From: Brenneria corticis
GTDB taxonomy: Bacteria; Pseudomonadota; Gammaproteobacteria; Enterobacterales; Enterobacteriaceae
DNA: 64,000 nt
Direction of reading: 5' to 3'
Assembly (NCBI RefSeq): GCF_003115855.1
Contig: NZ_KZ819079.1
Coordinates: 62,001-126,000 of the forward strand
Made by a program: the position numbers and the translations under genes
In this document: one piece after another, positions 35,174 through 44,556 of the stretch
How the letters are laid out: every line of letters begins with the position of its first letter
Numbering within the stretch: the stretch's first letter is position 1
Notes under the pieces: model-generated
Seen by the model: the letters and a program-made list of their open reading frames with translations, nothing else
The model's database searches: none
Told to the model about the DNA's origin: nothing

Positions 35174-36673
35174 TTATTGCGCGGCGGGCGCCGACGCTTC
35201 CTCCTGCGGTTTGGGCTCCTCTTCCGCCGCGGCCGGCGCGGCGGCGGCATCCGGCGTCATGATCCGGCTATAGGCCGTCTGCAGCTCCTTCATATTCACT
35301 TCCGGTTCCCCCGGCTGCTGTATCAGCATCAGCGTGGCTTCCTGTGAAAGCTGCTGGCGCAACGCCTGATTCAGCGTATCCAGCGTCAACGAAGAGAGAT
35401 AAGCCTGCCGTAGTTTCTGATACTGCTCCGGCGCAATATCCACCACGCCATTGCGCTGCGAGCGCAAACGCTGATCCATCAGCACATCGGTGCCGGTGCG
35501 GGCATAGGTGGCGAACAGTTTGCCCAGTTCGTCGGTTTTACGCGTTATCAGGGCGTCAAACTCCTGCTGCGTCAGCCCGTTATCCCGCAGCGTCGCCAAT
35601 GTCTGAGCCATAAAGGTCGTGCCCGGCATCACGCTGTCGCTGCCGGGAACGTCCATATGAATGGCGCACTGCGCGCGGATATAAAGCACGTTACAGTCGA
35701 AACGCAGGTTATTGTCTTTCTGCGGGCTTTTTTGCAACGCCTGCTGCACATGCCAGAACAGGGCTTCCCGCGCCAGATCGCTGCGCCAGTAACGGGCCAA
35801 CGCCTCGGAGTCGCGAATCGGGTGCCACGGCGTATCCCAGACCAATGACAGGGTATCCTGCTGAACGTTGTTATTTATCAGGCTGATAGCCTGAGGCGGC
35901 AACGGGCTTAGCGTCGGCACCGGCGCGGGGGTTTCGCGTTTACCCTGCAGAGATGAGAAAGATTTACCGATTTGATCGACAATGCCGCGCTGATCGACAT
36001 GGCCGACGATATACAGCGTCATGGCGTCCGGCGTATACCAGGTTTTATAAAATTGCTCCAGCTGCTCACGGCTTAGCGGCGTTTTTACCGCCTGTCCGGG
36101 ATCGTGAGCCAATAGCGCGGACCCCTTCAATCGATAACGCCAGGCGGGATCCTGCGGATTAACCGGAAATTGCGCCACCGGATCGGGCAGGTTTAATGCC
36201 GCATGGATATGCTGATCGCTGATAGCCAGCTGTCCGGCGGTTTCCGACAGCCAGTTTAAGGCTTCTTTCAGCAGTTCCGGCCGGTTATTCGGCAGGCTCA
36301 GGTTGTAAAACGTGAAATCATATGAGGTGACGGCCGGCGGCAGAGAACGCGTCGCCGTGTCTTGCTGTTGCCATATGGAGGGCAACTGCACGGCTGAAAA
36401 ATTATCGCCGGGCGTTAACGCCAAGCGGGGAAGAAAATGCGCAAACCCGATTTGCTGAGCGTTTTCCACCAGCGAGCCGGTATTTACCAACAGACGTAAC
36501 TCGACCCTGTCGCCGGGACGCTGCGGCGTAGTCAGTAACTGCCAGGTAAAACCATTATCGAGTTTACCCTGCAGCCAGGCAGGATCGGGTTGTAGTGTTT
36601 CAGCCTGCACGTTGCCGCCGATAACGGCAAGCAAAACTCCACCAACTAAAAGACCTATTTTGGTGCCCTGCAT
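35174..36673 (-). CDS. yhjJ: YhjJ, M16-family periplasmic peptidase-like protein (degenerate active site)
   Basis: YhjJ is a secreted member of the M16 (insulinase/pitrilysin) fold. The 499-residue protein has a signal peptide (TKIGLLVGGVLLAVIGGNVQ, cut near VQA) and an M16 N-lobe. The zinc motif HXXEH is replaced by GFAHFLPRLAL (about residue 77), so it probably lacks protease activity. Two repeated M16 lobes follow, and the C-terminus is rich in Ala/Glu/Pro. Its place beside kdgK matches E. coli. Function is unknown. Confidence 0.92.
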   Translation of the reverse strand: MQGTKIGLLVGGVLLAVIGGNVQAETLQPDPAWLQGKLDNGFTWQLLTTPQRPGDRVELRLLVNTGSLVENAQQIGFAHFLPRLALTPGDNFSAVQLPSIWQQQDTATRSLPPAVTSYDFTFYNLSLPNNRPELLKEALNWLSETAGQLAISDQHIHAALNLPDPVAQFPVNPQDPAWRYRLKGSALLAHDPGQAVKTPLSREQLEQFYKTWYTPDAMTLYIVGHVDQRGIVDQIGKSFSSLQGKRETPAPVPTLSPLPPQAISLINNNVQQDTLSLVWDTPWHPIRDSEALARYWRSDLAREALFWHVQQALQKSPQKDNNLRFDCNVLYIRAQCAIHMDVPGSDSVMPGTTFMAQTLATLRDNGLTQQEFDALITRKTDELGKLFATYARTGTDVLMDQRLRSQRNGVVDIAPEQYQKLRQAYLSSLTLDTLNQALRQQLSQEATLMLIQQPGEPEVNMKELQTAYSRIMTPDAAAAPAAAEEEPKPQEEASAPAAQ

Positions 36674-37155
36674 GTGAACCCCTACTTAAATAACTATGCA
36701 AAACATAACGTGATTGAGGTTGATCATCATAGTGGCCTTGCGCTTGCCACCAAACACTCTCGTGGATGCATAACGGAAAATGAAAGAGGCGAAGTGTACC
36801 ATTCCCTTGGACCACGCGCTTTTATCTATGTCACCGCACGGGGCGAAATAATATTCAGAGCGGAGAAACATTGAGCTTAGACGGATGGGCGTCAGGCCGA
36901 TGATGCGAGTGTCTTAGCGGGTAAAAGCGTGCAGGCGGCCCTGCCTGGGTCGGCGCCATGCCCAATGCGGCCGATAAATACCGGCCGGCATACACAGACC
37001 GACATTTTACGACGATAATTTACACTTTCTCCTTAATTTTTCCACGATTCTCCGATCGTTAGCGGATAAAGTGATTTACAACTGACGCGCTTTGCGGCAG
37101 TGATGGTTTTTGCCCGTTCACCGCCTGTACAACACTGCCGAGGAGTTGCATTTCG
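36674..37155. other. Divergent intergenic region, yhjJ/acrD
   Basis: This 482-base stretch carries the promoters of yhjJ (minus) and acrD (plus). A 66-codon open frame at 36674-36874 starts at the yhjJ start, has no ribosome site and no family resemblance, and is not called. No perfect CpxR or BaeR box was found; the closest is TTTAC-N8-TTTAC near 37005, with the wrong spacing. Confidence 0.5.
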
Positions 37156-40100
37156 ATGGCGAATTTTTTTATCGATCGCCCCATCTTTGCCTGGGTGCTG
37201 GCAATCCTGCTCAGTCTGTGCGGTACGCTGGCGATCGTTTCACTGCCCGTCGAGCAATACCCCGACCTGGCGCCGCCCAGCGTGCGGATTAGCGCCAACT
37301 ATCCCGGCGCTTCCGCCCAGACCATTGAGAACACCGTGACGCAGATTATCGAGCAGAGCATGACCGGGCTGGATAATTTGATGTATATGACTTCCGACAG
37401 CAGTAATACCGGACAGGCAAGGATAACGCTCACCTTTGAAGCGGGAACCAATCCGAACGAAGCCCGCCAGCAGGTGCAGAACCAGCTGCAATCCGCCCAG
37501 CGAAAACTGCCGCAGGCGGTGCAGCAACAGGGGGTGACGGTCAGCAAAACCGGCGAAAGCAATATTCTGATGATCGCCTTTGTTTCCACCGACGGCAGCA
37601 TGGAAAGGCAGGATATTTCGGACTATGTCGCCAGCAATATTCAGGAGCCGCTCAGCCGCATCAACGGCGTCGGCGAAGTGGACGCCTATGGCTCGCAGTA
37701 TGCGATGCGCATCTGGCTCGACCCTTTGAAGCTGGCCGATTACTCGCTTACCACCGAAGATGTGGTGTCGGCCATCGAGTCGCAGAATAGCCAGATTTCC
37801 GTCGGTCAGGTGGGCGGCACGCCGTCGGTGGATAACCAGACATTGAACGCCGCCATCAATGCCCAGTCACTGCTGCAAACCCCGCAGCAGTTTCGCGATA
37901 TAACCCTGCGCGTCAACCGCGACGGTTCCGCGGTGACGCTGGGCGACGTCGCCGACGTCGAACTTGGCGCGGAAAGGTATGACATCCTCAGCCGCTATAA
38001 CGGCCAGGCGGCGTCCGGCCTGGGGATAAAGCTGGCCGCCGGCGCCAACGAACTGGAGACGGATAAACTGGTGCGCGCCCGTATCGCGGAGCTGTCGCCC
38101 TACTTTCCCCGCGGCCTGGAAGCCAAAATCGCCTTTGAAACCTCGCCTTTCGTCAAGGCTTCCATCATTGACGTGGTGAAAACCCTGTTTGAAGCGGTAT
38201 TGCTGGTTTTCCTGGTGATGTATCTGTTTTTACAGAATTTCCGCGCCACCCTGATCCCCACCATCGCCGTGCCGGTGGTGCTGCTGGGCACCTTTGCGGT
38301 GCTTTACGCCTGCGGATTCAGCCTCAATACCCTGACCATGTTCGCGATGGTGCTGGCCATCGGCCTGCTGGTGGACGACGCCATTGTAGTGGTGGAAAAC
38401 GTCGAGCGCGTTATGAGTGAAGAAGGGCTGTCTCCGCGCGAAGCGACGCGCAAGTCGATGGGGCAGGTTCAGGGCGCGCTGGTGGGGATCGCGCTGGTGC
38501 TGTCGGCGGTTTTTGTCCCGATGGCCTTCTTCGGCGGGACGACCGGGGCGATCTACCGTCAGTTTTCCATTACCATCGTTTCATCGATGATCCTGTCGGT
38601 GCTGGTGGCGATGATCCTCACCCCGGCGCTGTGCGCCACCCTGCTCAAGCCCCTGGCCAAAGGCCAGCATCACGGCCGCAAAGGCTTTTTCGGCTGGTTT
38701 AACCGCGTTTTCAACCGCGGTACGCTGCGCTATGAACGGGGCGTGGCGAAAATCCTGCGCCGAAGCGGCCGCTGGATGCTGCTTTATCTTGGCATCATCG
38801 GCATTATGGCGGTGCTGTTTATCCGGCTGCCGACGTCATTTCTGCCGCAGGAAGACCGCGGCGTCTTTATGACGCAGGTGCAGTTGCCGCCCGGTTCGAC
38901 GCAGCAGCAGACATTAAAAGTGGTGCAACAGATCGAGCAGTATTACCTCAGCGAAGAAAAAGAGAATGTCATATCGGTATTCGCCACCGTCGGCGCCGGA
39001 CCCGGCGGCAACGGACAGAACGTCGCCCGCCTGTTTGTGCGCCTGAAAGACTGGGACGAGCGCACCAGATCGCAAGACTCCTCCTTTGCCATTATCGAGC
39101 GCGCCACCCGGGCTTTCCGCGACATCAAAGAGGCCCGGGTTATCGCCAACAGCCCGCCGGTGATAACCGGCCTGGGCAACGCGGCCGGCTTTACCATGCA
39201 ATTGCAGGATCACGCCGGGTTGGGCCACGACGCGCTGATGCAGGCGCGCGACCGGCTGTTGGCCATGGCCGACGATGACCCGCGCCTGACCCGGGTGCGG
39301 CATAACGGCCTGGATGATAACGCGCAGCTGAAAATCGATACCGACCAGCGCAAGGCTCAGGCGCTGGGCGTGTCGGTCGACAGTATCAACAACGTGCTGC
39401 AAACCGGCTGGGGCTCCACCTACGTCAATGATTTCATCGATCGCGGACGGGTGAAAAAGGTCTATGTTCAGGCCGCCGCCAAATATCGCATGCAGCCGGA
39501 CGATATCGACAAATGGTATGTACGCAACGGCGACGGCGGGATGGTGCCTTTCAGCGCCTTCGCGCAAACCTCATGGGAGAGCGATTCGCCGCGCCTGGAG
39601 CGTTATAACGGCTACTCCTCGCTGGAAATCGTCGGCGAGGCCGCGCCGGGCGTCAGCACCGGAACCGCCATGGATATCATGGAAGCGCTGGTGGAAAAAT
39701 TACCGCCAGGCGTCGGCCTGGAGTGGTCGGGCATGTCCTATCAGGAAAGGCTGACGGGCGAGCAGGCGCCGGCGCTGTACGCCATTTCGCTGCTGGTGGT
39801 GTTCCTGTGTCTGGCGGCGCTGTATGAAAGCTGGACCGTGCCTTTTTCCGTGATGCTGGTGGTGCCGCTCGGCGTGCTGGGCGCGCTGCTCGCCACCCTG
39901 GGCCGGGGATTGGAGAACGACGTCTATTTTCAGGTGGGGCTGTTGACGGTTATCGGCCTGGCGGCGAAGAACGCCATCCTGATCGTCGAGTTCGCCAATG
40001 AGATGAACCAGCGCGGGCGCGATCTGGTCGAGGCGACGCTGGAAGCGTCGCGCCAGCGCCTGCGGCCGATACTGATGACCTCGCTGGCGTTTATTTTCGG

Positions 40101-40269
40101 CGTGCTGCCGATGGCCACCAGCAACGGCGCGGGCTCCGCCGGCCAGCATGCGGTAGGCACCGGCGTTATCGGCGGCATGCTGTCCGCGACGATTCTGGCC
40201 GTCTTTTTTATACCGCTGTTCTTTGTGGTGGTGCGCAGACGTTTTCCGCTGCGGGAGAAAGGGGAATAA
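37156..40269 (+). CDS. acrD: AcrD, RND multidrug (aminoglycoside) efflux pump
   Basis: AcrD is the inner-membrane RND transporter that, with AcrA and TolC, expels aminoglycosides and other hydrophilic amphiphiles. It is 1037 residues, exactly the E. coli AcrD length, starting MANFFIDRPIFAWVLAILL. Key features are the proton-relay pair in LAIGLLVDDAIVVVENVERVM (D407/D408 region), LSAVFVPMAFFGGTTGAIYRQF, and the second-half LTVIGLAAKNAILIVEFANE with the essential Lys. No membrane fusion protein gene is adjacent, as is normal for acrD. In E. coli acrD lies elsewhere, so its place between yhjJ and dctA is a rearrangement. Confidence 0.94.
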   Translation: MANFFIDRPIFAWVLAILLSLCGTLAIVSLPVEQYPDLAPPSVRISANYPGASAQTIENTVTQIIEQSMTGLDNLMYMTSDSSNTGQARITLTFEAGTNPNEARQQVQNQLQSAQRKLPQAVQQQGVTVSKTGESNILMIAFVSTDGSMERQDISDYVASNIQEPLSRINGVGEVDAYGSQYAMRIWLDPLKLADYSLTTEDVVSAIESQNSQISVGQVGGTPSVDNQTLNAAINAQSLLQTPQQFRDITLRVNRDGSAVTLGDVADVELGAERYDILSRYNGQAASGLGIKLAAGANELETDKLVRARIAELSPYFPRGLEAKIAFETSPFVKASIIDVVKTLFEAVLLVFLVMYLFLQNFRATLIPTIAVPVVLLGTFAVLYACGFSLNTLTMFAMVLAIGLLVDDAIVVVENVERVMSEEGLSPREATRKSMGQVQGALVGIALVLSAVFVPMAFFGGTTGAIYRQFSITIVSSMILSVLVAMILTPALCATLLKPLAKGQHHGRKGFFGWFNRVFNRGTLRYERGVAKILRRSGRWMLLYLGIIGIMAVLFIRLPTSFLPQEDRGVFMTQVQLPPGSTQQQTLKVVQQIEQYYLSEEKENVISVFATVGAGPGGNGQNVARLFVRLKDWDERTRSQDSSFAIIERATRAFRDIKEARVIANSPPVITGLGNAAGFTMQLQDHAGLGHDALMQARDRLLAMADDDPRLTRVRHNGLDDNAQLKIDTDQRKAQALGVSVDSINNVLQTGWGSTYVNDFIDRGRVKKVYVQAAAKYRMQPDDIDKWYVRNGDGGMVPFSAFAQTSWESDSPRLERYNGYSSLEIVGEAAPGVSTGTAMDIMEALVEKLPPGVGLEWSGMSYQERLTGEQAPALYAISLLVVFLCLAALYESWTVPFSVMLVVPLGVLGALLATLGRGLENDVYFQVGLLTVIGLAAKNAILIVEFANEMNQRGRDLVEATLEASRQRLRPILMTSLAFIFGVLPMATSNGAGSAGQHAVGTGVIGGMLSATILAVFFIPLFFVVVRRRFPLREKGE

Positions 40270-40306
40270 ATCATGCGGAAATGGACGGCGTCACATTCGG
40301 CAAACC

Positions 40307-40336
40307 TTCCCCACCGCACCAGCGTGCGATGGGGAA
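40307..40336. terminator. Hairpin between convergent acrD and dctA
   Basis: TTCCCCA-C-CGCAC (40307-40319) pairs with GTGCG-A-TGGGGAA (40324-40336): a 13-position stem with one mismatch and a CAGC loop. No T tract is present, so a bidirectional 3'-end structure is inferred. Confidence 0.55.
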
Positions 40337-40365
40337 AGATTCACCATAAAAGCATCAGGCGAGGA

Positions 40366-41664
40366 TTATGACAGCGTAGTCGGCTCCGTGGTTTTACCGC
40401 CTTTATCATCATCCTTGCCGGAAAGTACCGCGTCCATCTGCTTCGAATCCAGCTCATGGCAATACTTCGCGACGACGATGGTGGCCACGCCATTGCCAAT
40501 CAGGTTGGTCAGCGCGCGGGCTTCCGACATAAAGCGGTCAATGCCCAGAATCAACGCCAGACCCGCCACCGGCAGATGGCCTACCGCCGAGAGCGTGGCG
40601 GCCAGCACGATAAATCCGCTGCCGGTAACGCCCGCCGCCCCCTTGGACGAGAGCAGCAAAACCACCAGCAGGGTAATCTGATGCCAGACGTCCATATGGC
40701 TGTTGGTCGCCTGCGCAATAAACACCGCCGCCATGGTCAGGTAGATGGACGTACCGTCAAGATTGAACGAGTAACCCGTCGGGATCACCAGACCGACCAC
40801 CGACTTCTTACACCCGACCTTCTCCATCTTCTCCAGCATGCGCGGCAGCACCGATTCGGAAGAGGAGGTCCCCAGCACGATCAACAGCTCTTCTTTGATA
40901 TAGCGGATGAACTTGAGGATGCTGAAGCCGGTGGCTTTGGCGATACTGCCCAGCACCAGGAACACGAACAGCAGGCAGGTTATATAGAAGCAGGCGATCA
41001 GCTGGCCCAACTGCACCAATGTCCCCAGCCCATATTTACCGATGGTGAACGCCATGGCGCCGAACGCGCCTAAAGGAGCCAGGCGCATGATCATATTGAT
41101 GATGCCGAAAATCACCCTGGAGAAACTTTCGATCACGTCAAAGATCATTTTGCCTTTTTCGCCCAGCCGATGCAGCGCAAAACCAAACATCACCGCAAAC
41201 AGCAGCACCTGGAGAATATTGCCGCTGGCGAAAGCGCCTACCGCGCTTGAAGGGATCACATCCAGCAGGAACGGGATCAGCCCCTGCTGCGATGCCTGCT
41301 GGGTATAAACGGCGACGGCGGAGGCATCCAGAGAGGCGGGATCGATATTCATGCCGGCGCCTGGTTTTACCACGTTGACCACGATCAGGCCGATGATCAA
41401 GGCAATCGTACTGACCACTTCAAAATACAGCAGGGCGGCCGCGCCGGTTTTGCCCACTGACTTCATACTTTCCATGCCGGCAATACCGGTCACCACGGTA
41501 CAAAAAATGACCGGGGCAATGATCATTTTAATTAATTTTACAAATCCATCGCCCAAAGGCTTCATCTGCTCGCCGATTTCCGGATAGAAATGGCCCAACA
41601 GTATCCCTACCGTAATAGCAGTAAGCACCTGAAAATAAAGACTTTTAAAAATAGATGTTTTCAT
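40366..41664 (-). CDS. dctA: DctA, C4-dicarboxylate:cation symporter
   Basis: DctA imports succinate, fumarate, malate and aspartate aerobically and interacts with the DcuS sensor in E. coli. The 432-residue protein is nearly identical to E. coli DctA, with KMIIAPVIFCTVVTGIAGMES (about 47), the serine-rich hairpin LGTSSSESVLPRML (about 268) and SFNLDGTSIYLTMAAVFIAQ. The ATG at 41664 (MKTSIFKSLYFQ) is preferred to GTG 41670. The order dctA then pdeK-like gene is as in E. coli. Confidence 0.96.
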   Translation of the reverse strand: MKTSIFKSLYFQVLTAITVGILLGHFYPEIGEQMKPLGDGFVKLIKMIIAPVIFCTVVTGIAGMESMKSVGKTGAAALLYFEVVSTIALIIGLIVVNVVKPGAGMNIDPASLDASAVAVYTQQASQQGLIPFLLDVIPSSAVGAFASGNILQVLLFAVMFGFALHRLGEKGKMIFDVIESFSRVIFGIINMIMRLAPLGAFGAMAFTIGKYGLGTLVQLGQLIACFYITCLLFVFLVLGSIAKATGFSILKFIRYIKEELLIVLGTSSSESVLPRMLEKMEKVGCKKSVVGLVIPTGYSFNLDGTSIYLTMAAVFIAQATNSHMDVWHQITLLVVLLLSSKGAAGVTGSGFIVLAATLSAVGHLPVAGLALILGIDRFMSEARALTNLIGNGVATIVVAKYCHELDSKQMDAVLSGKDDDKGGKTTEPTTLS

Positions 41665-41896
41665 ACGCACGTCCTATGGTGGGGAAACACAGGTGGACGA
41701 TAAAGTAAGTATAATAAACACCACCTGTGGTTGCGCCGGAAAATAACACCGCAGTAATAGTCTGGATATGTTTTATAACTTTAGTTTGTGAACGGCAGGT
41801 TAAAAATAAGAGCGGAATCGCTTCAGTATCAGTAATCATTAAACAATGGTGCAATTTATTTGTAACATGATACGGAATTATCCCGCTGTTGCCGCG

Positions 41897-41929
41897 AAAA
41901 AAAACCGCGCAGCTCGACCGCAACGCGGG
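41897..41929 (-). terminator. Rho-independent terminator after the truncated pdeK-like gene
   Basis: On the minus strand an imperfect 9-bp stem (CCGCGTTGC with GCTGCGCGG) is followed by eight T (A tract at 41897-41904). It lies about 57 bases beyond the stop at 41986. The remaining interval up to dctA (41665-41896) is AT-rich and holds the dctA promoter region. Confidence 0.75.
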
Positions 41930-41985
41930 TTTAAACCAGCTCATGGCGGGAAGGTAAAAATGATGATCAGGCTATTGATGCGGGG

Positions 41986-43185
41986 TTATTGCTGAAAAAC
42001 GTGAATGCCGTGGGTCCCTTCATGGCGGGCCAGCTGCATGGCCAGACGCCCCTGCGCAAGCAGCAGCGCCGCGCTCCTGGCCTCTTTGCCGGACGATGGG
42101 TCGACGTGGAGAAGACCAACGCCGGCGAAATAGGGGGATGATTGGCCGCTGGTCGGCATAAACGGCGCATTGATTTGCAGCGTGACGTTCCGCGCCCAGG
42201 CTTGCGCCTGTTCCGCGCTCGCCAGCGGCCTTCCCAGCACCGCGAACTCATCCCGGTCCAGACGGGCCAATAAAATACGCTTTCCTTCCTGCTGCTGATT
42301 AACCGCCGCTTTTAGCTGATTAATCAAAGTATGGTAGACCTCAACGCCGCTGCCTTCGCTATCGGCCGGTAACGGTTCAAGGCCGATAACCATAAGGCTG
42401 AACGGCGCGTTTTCCGCCAGCCACTGCTCCAGATGGAGAACAAAGGCCGCTTTATCGGCAAGCTCATACTGGGCGGCAAAAAGCGACTGTTCCAGCAATT
42501 GCTGATTGCGGTTATAGCAACGCACCAGCGCGCCGATCTCGTCATCCTGATGCCATGCCGGCAGCGTCAGCTGATGGTGGGCGATCCGCTGCGCCGGCAG
42601 ATTCTTTAATTCGGTAATAATCGCCCGCAATGGATACACCATCAGCCGATTCATACACCAGGTAATGGCGACGGACAAAATCAGCGCCAACAGCAGGTAG
42701 GTTGCCAGCATGATCGAAAACGTACTGACGATAAACTGGAACATGCGATAAGAGTCGGCCTGCAGCACCAGATGCGCCAACGGCGTCGAATATTGCGTCT
42801 GCGGCGGGGAATACAGCGGCACCGAGATACGTATCGGCAGTTTAAAAAAACGCGCGATCCACTGCGGCACCGGACGTTCCGTCGGGAAATTGGCGTGCAG
42901 CGTCTGGAAGTCGTCAGGCAGCAGCACATCCGCCCGGCTTAAAAAGCCGACGGGCAACAAATTGTTCAGAATATCTTCAGCCCGCTGCACTTCACCCTGC
43001 AGCACCGCTTCCGTCAACGGCTGGCGTACCGAGTAAGCGATGACCTCCAGCTGCCTGGCATAATCATCACGCCGTTGATTCACGAAGTGAAAAAGCTGTA
43101 TCACTATAAACAGACTGATGGTAACCAGCGCCACAACGGACACGGCTGTCATCTGCTTAATAGTTAACGAACGTCTGAGCCGCAA
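41986..43185 (-). CDS. pdeK: PdeK/HmsP-like membrane protein truncated before the EAL domain
   Basis: The N-terminal ~400 residues align with E. coli PdeK (YhjK, about 650 residues). They comprise TM1 (SLTIKQMTAVSVVALVTISL), a periplasmic sensor segment with SRADVLLPDDFQTLH, TM2 (about 160-180), HAMP, and a degenerate GGDEF domain reading LARLDRDEFAVLG. The protein stops at GIHVFQQ, where PdeK continues into its EAL phosphodiesterase domain. No EAL remnant was found in the 320 bases before dctA, and a terminator follows. It cannot hydrolyse cyclic-di-GMP by itself. It may be a pseudogene or a surviving sensor fragment. Confidence 0.85.
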   Translation of the reverse strand: MRLRRSLTIKQMTAVSVVALVTISLFIVIQLFHFVNQRRDDYARQLEVIAYSVRQPLTEAVLQGEVQRAEDILNNLLPVGFLSRADVLLPDDFQTLHANFPTERPVPQWIARFFKLPIRISVPLYSPPQTQYSTPLAHLVLQADSYRMFQFIVSTFSIMLATYLLLALILSVAITWCMNRLMVYPLRAIITELKNLPAQRIAHHQLTLPAWHQDDEIGALVRCYNRNQQLLEQSLFAAQYELADKAAFVLHLEQWLAENAPFSLMVIGLEPLPADSEGSGVEVYHTLINQLKAAVNQQQEGKRILLARLDRDEFAVLGRPLASAEQAQAWARNVTLQINAPFMPTSGQSSPYFAGVGLLHVDPSSGKEARSAALLLAQGRLAMQLARHEGTHGIHVFQQ

Positions 43186-43614
43186 GCACCTTCTCCGTCA
43201 ATCCCGTATTGCCGCCGTAGTCAGCTTGAAAAAAATCAAACCGGCTTAATTATGGGCCTAAAATGCTTAACTATTCCCCTGCAAGCACGCCTGATAAAAC
43301 CCCGGTAGTATAAGGCAGCTGACCTTGGCCTCCATGCTGTTTTCTTCGGCTATGCCCAGGATTTCATCTTAATCCTAACCCCTGCCAGCGCCGGCACCCC
43401 GGCGGCGGGAAAACGGCCTCAGCATAGGAGATATCTCCCGCACAAGCCAGAAAATGGAACTTAAGTTGGTATTTAGCGCGAAAAGCGACGAAATATTATG
43501 ACGGCGTGGATTTGGCAGCCGGAATAAGCCCCCCGGATAACGCGCTGATAGCTCAAGGTCCCCGCGTCAACGGGAACCTTGCATGGCGGCGTGATTTTCC
43601 GGGTCGGCGGCCCG
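43186..43614. other. Intergenic region between the pdeK-like gene and ddpF
   Basis: This 429-base stretch has no supported gene. Near the ddpF end it carries a 10-bp hairpin (AAGGTCCCCG at 43555-43564 with CGGGAACCTT at 43571-43580, one G-T pair), probably the 3' boundary of the ddp transcript. No T tract follows. Confidence 0.5.
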
Positions 43615-44556
43615 TCAGGCGGCGCGCCAGCAGCGAACGGCCACGTTTTGTTCCGTTGATGACATCGGCTGCCGCCGCTCGCAGCCTTCAGCGGCCAGCG
43701 GACAGCGCTCGCGGAAAAAACAGCCCTGCGGCAACACGCGGTTGCCCGGCAGCTCGCCTTTACGATCCTCAATCTCCCCGTCCAGCGAGCGATCCACGCG
43801 CGGCACCGAATCCAGCAGCAGCCGGGTATAAGGATGTCGCGGCGCGGTCAGCACCTGCTGCGCGTCGCCCAGCTCGACGATTTGCCCGAGATACATCACC
43901 GCGACGCGGTCGCTCATATGGCGCACCACCGACACATTGTGTGAAATCAGCACGTAGGTCAGTTCGCGCTGCCGTTGCAGTTCTACCAGCAAATTGAGAA
44001 TTTGCGCCTGCACGGAAATATCCAGCGCCGATGTCGGCTCATCAAGCACGATGATATCGGGCTGGGAAGATAGCGCGCGGGCAATCGAGATACGCTGGCG
44101 CTGGCCGCCGGAAAAGGCGTGGGGCAGCCGGTCCAGATATTCCGGGCGAATACCGACCAGCTCCGCCAGCTCCACCGCCAGATCGCGGCGCTCACGTTCA
44201 CCGTTGTGCCGCTGCAACCAGACCGGCTCGGTGATAATACGCCACACCGGTAAACGCGGGTCCAGCGATGAGAGCGGATCCTGAAACACCATTTGCATAC
44301 CGCTGCCAAGCCAGGAGTTCGGGCTGCGGGCGCGAAAGCACTTTCCCGCGGCGGGTTGCAGCATGCCTATCAATAGCTGGGCCAGGGTGCTTTTACCGCA
44401 GCCGGACTCGCCCACAATCCCCAGGGTTTCCCCGCGGACAATTTGCAAATCCAGGCCGTTTAACGCATGGACCCGTTCGGTGACCTTGCCACGCCAGTTT
44501 TTCCGCGCGGGGAAATTGACGTGCACATCCTGTAGTTCAAGCAAGATATCAGACAT
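43615..44556 (-). CDS. ddpF: DdpF, D-Ala-D-Ala/dipeptide ABC transporter ATPase
   Basis: DdpF is one of two ATPases of the Ddp importer for D-alanyl-D-alanine. The 313-residue protein has Walker A GESGCGKST (about 47), signature FSGGQRQRISIARAL, Walker B IIVLDEPTSALD, and the oligopeptide-transporter C-terminal segment with four Cys (GCFFRERCPLAAEGCERR, then RCW), of the kind that binds an iron-sulfur cluster in relatives. GGAGGAG precedes the ATG. It overlaps ddpD by 8 bases and is last in the operon. Confidence 0.92.
   Translation of the reverse strand: MSDILLELQDVHVNFPARKNWRGKVTERVHALNGLDLQIVRGETLGIVGESGCGKSTLAQLLIGMLQPAAGKCFRARSPNSWLGSGMQMVFQDPLSSLDPRLPVWRIITEPVWLQRHNGERERRDLAVELAELVGIRPEYLDRLPHAFSGGQRQRISIARALSSQPDIIVLDEPTSALDISVQAQILNLLVELQRQRELTYVLISHNVSVVRHMSDRVAVMYLGQIVELGDAQQVLTAPRHPYTRLLLDSVPRVDRSLDGEIEDRKGELPGNRVLPQGCFFRERCPLAAEGCERRQPMSSTEQNVAVRCWRAA

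Noticed and set aside
36674..36874. 66-codon open frame between yhjJ and acrD
   Set aside because: It has no ribosome site, starts against the yhjJ start codon, and its protein resembles nothing recognisable.
37000..37025. Possible CpxR box before acrD
   Set aside because: The two TTTAC elements are 8 bases apart instead of 5, so it does not meet the consensus.
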